Assembly: GCF_020923495.1 (NCBI RefSeq)
Contig: NZ_CP064048.1
Coordinates: 211,501 to 275,500 of the forward strand
DNA length: 64,000 nucleotides
DNA from: Brevibacillus sedimenti
Lineage (GTDB): Bacteria > Bacillota > Bacilli > Brevibacillales > Brevibacillaceae
Direction: 5' to 3'
Positions 60,045 through 64,000 of the stretch are shown piece after piece (position 1 is the first letter of the stretch; each line of letters starts with the position of its first letter). Under the pieces are notes generated by a model. It worked only from the letters and a program-made list of their open reading frames with translations, searched no databases and was not told the DNA's origin. The position numbers were made by a program, and so were the translations under genes.

Positions 60045-61514
60045 ATGGATATGCAACTAGTCGCTTCCATTACCGCCTATATGGTCGGCATGCTGCTGAT
60101 CGGGTACTACGCGTACAAGCGCACATCCAATCTCACTGACTACATGTTGGGCGGCCGGACGCTCGGGCCGGCTGTGACGGCGCTCAGTGCAGGAGCATCC
60201 GACATGAGCGGCTGGCTGATGATGGGCTTGCCCGGCGCGATGTTTGCCCAAGGGATCAGCGCCTCGTGGATTGCCATCGGCCTGACGCTCGGGGCGTACG
60301 CCAACTGGTTGTACGTGGCGCCGCGTTTGCGCACCTATACGGAGGTAGCCAACAACTCCATCACCATTCCAGCGTTTTTGGAAAACCGCTTTGGCGACGG
60401 CAGCCGCATACTGCGCCTGGTATCCGGCCTAGTCATCATGATTTTCTTTACGTTTTACGTCTCCTCCGGGATCGTATCCGGCGGCGTGCTGTTCGAAAAC
60501 ACGTTTGGCCTCGACTACCACACCGGGCTGTGGATCGTAGCCGGCGTCACCATCGCTTACACGCTGTTCGGCGGTTTTCTCGCCGTGAGCTGGACCGACT
60601 TTGTGCAGGGATTGATCATGTTCATCGCGCTGATCATGGTGCCTGTGGTCACCATTATGACCGTCGGCGGAATCGGGCCAACCTTTACGGAAATCCATGC
60701 CGTTGACCCCGCCCTGCTCGACATTTTCAAAGGCACCAGCCTGATGGGCATCATCTCGCTGTTTGCCTGGGGGCTTGGCTACTTCGGCCAACCGCACATC
60801 ATCGTCCGCTTCATGGCCATCTCCTCCGTCAAGGAGATGAAAAAAGCGCGCCGCATCGGCATGGGCTGGATGATCTTCTCCGTCGTTGGTGCAATGCTGA
60901 CCGGTTTGATCGGCATCGCCTTGTACTCCAAACAGGGCTGGACGATTGCCGATCCGGAGACGATCTTTATCGAACTGGGTAAAATCCTGTTCCACCCGCT
61001 GATTACCGGCTTCCTGCTGGCAGCCATTCTTGCAGCGATCATGAGTACGATTTCTTCCCAACTGCTTGTCACTTCCAGCTCGCTGACTGAAGACGTCTAC
61101 AAGACCTTCTTCCGTCGCTCGGCTACGGACAAGGAGTTGGTCACGATCGGCCGCCTGTCCGTCCTGCTGGTGTCGCTGATCGCCTTGGCGCTTGCCTACA
61201 GCAAGAACGACACGATCCTGAGTCTGGTCGGTTACGCCTGGGCCGGGTTTGGCGCATCGTTTGGACCGGTCGTGCTGCTTAGCCTCTACTGGAAACGGAT
61301 GAACAAATGGGGCGCGCTCGCCGGGATGGTTGCCGGTGCCGCTACCGTCATCATCTGGACCCAATTTGACGTGCTGAAGAATTTCCTCTACGAAATGGTG
61401 CCGGGCTTTGCCGCCAGCTTGCTGGCCATCGTGGTCGTCAGCCTGCTGACGCAAAAGCCGTCGCAGCAGCTCCAGGAGCAATTTGACCGATACGAGCGTT
61501 TGAGCAAGCAGTAA
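60045..61514 (+). CDS. putP: Sodium/proline symporter (PutP/OpuE type)
   Basis: Thirteen-helix SSS-family transporter of 489 residues. YMVGMLLIGYYAYKRTSNLT, DYMLGGRTLGPAVTALSAGA, ASDMSGWLMMGLPGA and the sodium-site region VTSSSLTEDVYKTF are typical of PutP/OpuE, which import proline as nutrient or osmoprotectant. ATG 60045 has AAAGGGG about 12 bases upstream; the frame opens at 60003 without a ribosome-binding site. Monocistronic. The cre-like site upstream suggests a catabolic role. Confidence 0.93.
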   Translation: MDMQLVASITAYMVGMLLIGYYAYKRTSNLTDYMLGGRTLGPAVTALSAGASDMSGWLMMGLPGAMFAQGISASWIAIGLTLGAYANWLYVAPRLRTYTEVANNSITIPAFLENRFGDGSRILRLVSGLVIMIFFTFYVSSGIVSGGVLFENTFGLDYHTGLWIVAGVTIAYTLFGGFLAVSWTDFVQGLIMFIALIMVPVVTIMTVGGIGPTFTEIHAVDPALLDIFKGTSLMGIISLFAWGLGYFGQPHIIVRFMAISSVKEMKKARRIGMGWMIFSVVGAMLTGLIGIALYSKQGWTIADPETIFIELGKILFHPLITGFLLAAILAAIMSTISSQLLVTSSSLTEDVYKTFFRRSATDKELVTIGRLSVLLVSLIALALAYSKNDTILSLVGYAWAGFGASFGPVVLLSLYWKRMNKWGALAGMVAGAATVIIWTQFDVLKNFLYEMVPGFAASLLAIVVVSLLTQKPSQQLQEQFDRYERLSKQ

Positions 61515-61670
61515 GCAACTTGCTTGATTACCGCTCCCACTCTATTCACTGGCAGACCGTCAATGCAACCTGTATTGGCGGTCTGCTTATTTTTGCACAC
61601 GAATATCTGCCCGAACCTTTCCTTTTCAAACCGGTAACCCCTCTGCACGACAAAACCGGACACGACACGT

Positions 61671-62010
61671 TCAACATCGCCCAAACCACGCGGCGGCCAG
61701 CAGGCGGATGCCTTCTGAAATGTCTTCTTCCCTCATGCCGCCGAAGCCGACGATAATGCGCGGCCGCTCCTGTCTGCCGCACGGCTCCTGCCAGTTGCGT
61801 CCGACCGGGTAGACACCCACTCCCGCCTCAGCGGCTATACGAATCAGCTCTTCTTCGCTGCGGTCCGTATGTACTTCCAGCAGGATGTGCAGGCCCACGG
61901 AATGGCCCAGCACGGTCACGTGCGGATGCAGGTGGTCGGCGATCGCCTGGCGCTTCCTGCGCCCAGCAGTGCCGAAGCGTGTATCGCTGCATCAAACGCT
62001 TCCGCCCATG
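61671..62010 (-). pseudogene. C-terminal remnant of a MocR-type regulator
   Basis: The minus strand encodes the end of an aminotransferase-type MocR domain: KRQAIADHLHPHVTVLGHSV, GLHILLEVHTDRSEEELI, RPRIIVGFGGMREEDISEGI. No GntR domain or PLP-lysine region exists upstream, where the dynamin gene's terminator lies. A further shift is suggested because LMQRYTLRHCWAQ, plausible as the preceding helix, is in another frame (61990-62000 area). About 340 bases survive of a gene normally near 1400. Confidence 0.65.
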
Positions 62011-62016
62011 CACACC

Positions 62017-62047
62017 AAAAAAAGCGGCCCGGTGACAGGCCGCTTTT
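62017..62047 (-). terminator. Terminator of the dynamin-like gene
   Basis: Ten-base perfect stem AAAAGCGGCC / GGCCGCTTTT with seven T after it on the minus strand. Confidence 0.9.
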
Positions 62048-62086
62048 GGCGTCATGTTACATTGCTCCTCGTCTCGCCGGTGCCGC

Positions 62087-64000
62087 TTACTCCAGCTCGG
62101 AAGCCACGCGCTGCAGCTTGCCGGACAGTTCGTCCAAATCCAGCGTCATGTCCAGTGCGGCAAACACGCCGGTAAAGTACGACTCCACCTGCTCCGCCGC
62201 ACGGTTCCGCTCGTCCGCTGTCACGGCCGCAAACAGGGTGGAAAACTGTTCACCCAACTGCTCACTGCCGGCCGCGACGTAGGCGGCGACGGGTTCCTGC
62301 AGCAGTTTTTCCAGTTGGTCGCGCAGTTTGGTCTTGCCGTCCTGTTCAAAAAAGTCCTTGGTGTTTTTGAACAGGGAAAGCGCCGGGTGCAGGGCTGCCG
62401 CATCCACCGGAAGCTCTTCAGCAAACGGCAGCGTCTCCGTCTGGCGCGGCTGGAACGGAGCCAGCGTCAGCCCGGCGGCGTGCCGCTGTACGTCGCGCTG
62501 CCACTGCTCCACCAGGGAGACTCCCAGTCTGTTTACAAACTTCTCCAGGCGCAGCGTCGTGGCCCTCAACTCCTGAGCCAGGTCGTAGCTGATCGACCGC
62601 AGCAGGTCACTCAGACAGCCTTGCAGCGCCTGCTTCATGTTCCGGCCGTCTTCTTTCAGCACAGCCGGGTTAAACGCGGCATTGAACAGTTCGTTGAACC
62701 GGAAGAAGAGGCGCTGTTTTACATAGTACAGCAGTTCCTCCTGCTCCTTGGCCAGATCCCGTTCGGCCGACGCAGTAGACAGCTCGGCCACCGCTGCGAG
62801 CGCCGCCCGCTTCGCCTCTTCGGCGGCCTGGCGGCGTGCGATCCGTTCGCTTTCGTCCGCCTGGGCCATCCGGATGAACTCGGCCAGCATGTCGTGTGCC
62901 CGGCGGATTTCTCCCATCGCCGCCGTAACAGCAATGCTCGTCAGTTCTTCCAGGGTAAAGCGGAGGAAATCCCGTTCAAACCCTGCCATGCCGGACAGCT
63001 CAAATGCCTGTTCCGCCGCTGGCAGCGGTTCGCCTTCCGCCGTGCCGGTGCGCTGGCGGTACACTTTTTCCGCCGAGGCCGACAGCTTGCCTGCCGCGTG
63101 CATCCTGGCCAGCAATGCCGTCTGGCTGGAGACAGGATAGATCCGCGGATGGCGGATGCCGCAGGCGAGCAGGTTTTTCTCCACGTGCGCGACCACTCCG
63201 TCCAGCTCTTCCTTGGAGGAGGCGAGGTCGGCAGCGTTGACGATGAAGAACATTTTGTCCATCTCAAAGGTGTCCTTCACGCGGCCCATCTGCAGCAGAA
63301 ATTCCCGGTCCGCCTGGGAAAAGGCGTGGTTGTAGTAGGTGACGAACAACACCGCGTCGGCGTTTTTCATGTACTCGAAGGCGACCCCGGTATGGCGGGC
63401 GTTGATCGAGTCCGCTCCCGGCGTATCGACCAGCACGATCCCTTGCTCGGTCAGGGGACACGCGTAAAAGAGCTCGATGTACTCGGCAAAGCAGGCTTTC
63501 TCCTCTTTGGCCACAAAGCCTTTGAACGCCTGCATGTCGACGATCAGCTCGCCCCCCAGATGGGGAGTCATGTCGCTGAGCCCCTTGGTCACCGCTTTCA
63601 AAAAGGTGAAATGCGGTTTCGCAGTCGGCGGAATGTGCGCCACGTCGATCTTGTCCAGTTCGGCCAGAGCCTGCTCCAGCCCGTCAGCCGACAGGCCAAA
63701 GACGGCAAGTGAGCGCAGCACGTCCTGCTCCACCGCTTCCCGGCTCTTCAGGACCACTCGCACCGTCCCGTGCGGATGGCTCTCGGTCGGCGGCATGATT
63801 TTGTTGATCGCCGCCGTCGTCGGATTGGGGGACACCGGCAGTACCAAATCCCCCATCAGCGCGTTGGCAAACGACGACTTGCCGGCGCTGAACGCTCCGA
63901 ACAACGCGACCGTAAAGCGGTTGGCAGTCAGACGGTCGGCACGCTCCCGCATTGCCTCGGCCTGCGCCTGCATTCCCGGCACCGTCGCAATTTCATCGCT
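62087..64000 (-). CDS. Dynamin family GTPase, partial (N-terminal part beyond window)
   Basis: The frame stays open across the window edge; 638 residues are visible. It contains a complete dynamin GTPase module: P-loop GAFSAGKSSFANALMG, switch I Thr in NPTTAAINK, DTPGADSINARH and FFIVNAADL, then a long helical stalk rich in Glu/Ala/Arg and an amphipathic C-terminus. Bacterial DynA proteins of Bacillota are about 1200 residues with two such modules, so this may be the second one. DynA mediates membrane fusion and repair. A GTG at 63982 is just an internal codon. Ends in a strong terminator. Confidence 0.9.
   Translation of the reverse strand, partial: SDEIATVPGMQAQAEAMRERADRLTANRFTVALFGAFSAGKSSFANALMGDLVLPVSPNPTTAAINKIMPPTESHPHGTVRVVLKSREAVEQDVLRSLAVFGLSADGLEQALAELDKIDVAHIPPTAKPHFTFLKAVTKGLSDMTPHLGGELIVDMQAFKGFVAKEEKACFAEYIELFYACPLTEQGIVLVDTPGADSINARHTGVAFEYMKNADAVLFVTYYNHAFSQADREFLLQMGRVKDTFEMDKMFFIVNAADLASSKEELDGVVAHVEKNLLACGIRHPRIYPVSSQTALLARMHAAGKLSASAEKVYRQRTGTAEGEPLPAAEQAFELSGMAGFERDFLRFTLEELTSIAVTAAMGEIRRAHDMLAEFIRMAQADESERIARRQAAEEAKRAALAAVAELSTASAERDLAKEQEELLYYVKQRLFFRFNELFNAAFNPAVLKEDGRNMKQALQGCLSDLLRSISYDLAQELRATTLRLEKFVNRLGVSLVEQWQRDVQRHAAGLTLAPFQPRQTETLPFAEELPVDAAALHPALSLFKNTKDFFEQDGKTKLRDQLEKLLQEPVAAYVAAGSEQLGEQFSTLFAAVTADERNRAAEQVESYFTGVFAALDMTLDLDELSGKLQRVASELE

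Noticed and set aside
62054-63712. 552-codon plus-strand frame opposite the dynamin gene
   Set aside because: Shadow frame, starts within the dynamin terminator region and lacks motifs.
1-64000. tRNA, rRNA, prophage, transposase and attachment sites
   Set aside because: Looked for cloverleaf ends, rRNA conserved blocks, transposase motifs and terminal repeats by eye; none found.

Overview
The window looks like chromosomal DNA of a GC-rich, endospore-forming, aerobic member of the Bacillota, most like Brevibacillus or a close relative in Paenibacillaceae. This is inferred from gene content and style: a YheC/YheD-type spore-coat ATP-grasp protein, YqgQ, a DUF1128 (YfkK) protein, a RelQ-type alarmone synthetase, a TcyABC cystine importer, strong AGGAGG ribosome-binding sites, frequent GTG and TTG starts, and extended -10 promoters. 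I saw no rRNA, tRNA, CRISPR array, prophage or insertion sequence. Many long open frames lie antisense to real genes because of the high GC and are left out.

Layout. Positions 1-2759 (minus) form a four-gene operon: a phospholipid-methyltransferase-like protein, a DedA membrane protein, a VanR-like response regulator and a histidine kinase cut by the window edge. 2.9-9.6 kb holds yqgQ and a coupled partner, a drug-type MFS pump, an ABC-F ATPase with a short ORF and terminator in front of it, a secreted PrcB-like protein, an AEC transporter and a small unknown. 9.9-13.3 kb is a cystine-type ABC importer with two tandem binding proteins, each behind its own near-identical promoter. 13.6-15.0 kb is a frameshifted peptide transporter. 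15.3-23.0 kb is an alpha-glucan oligosaccharide module: two GH15 enzymes, two MalFG-like permeases, a binding protein and a LacI regulator with palindromic operators. 23-29 kb has an inositol-phosphatase-family enzyme and cstA-ybdD next to a LytS/LytTR two-component pair, arranged like known pyruvate sensing and uptake systems.

29.4-41.7 kb contains hydroxyphenylpyruvate dioxygenase, a methyltransferase, an exported unknown protein, a membrane/coiled-coil protein, rsmF, a DEAD-box helicase, a pepV-relQ pair and a chemoreceptor. 41.9-53.8 kb has a GNAT acetyltransferase, an apparently autoregulated TetR protein, a U32 peptidase-family protein, a DUF1128 protein, a frameshifted cupin gene, an MFS transporter, citramalate synthase, an alpha/beta hydrolase, a YheC/D protein and an M20D amidohydrolase. 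54.0-64.0 kb carries folA-thyA, a peroxiredoxin-fold protein without its catalytic cysteine, a frameshifted katA behind PerR- and Fur-like sites, a MocR regulator, a cold-shock protein, putP, a MocR remnant and the C-terminal part of a dynamin-like GTPase.

Three otherwise well-preserved genes (peptide transporter, cupin, catalase) each need exactly one extra G in a G run to be intact. That shared signature points to homopolymer consensus errors at least as much as to real gene decay. The observations I consider most worth following are the envelope-type operon with a phased direct repeat upstream, the short ORF plus terminator ahead of the ABC-F gene, the duplicated binding-protein/promoter unit, and two very short unlisted coding candidates.
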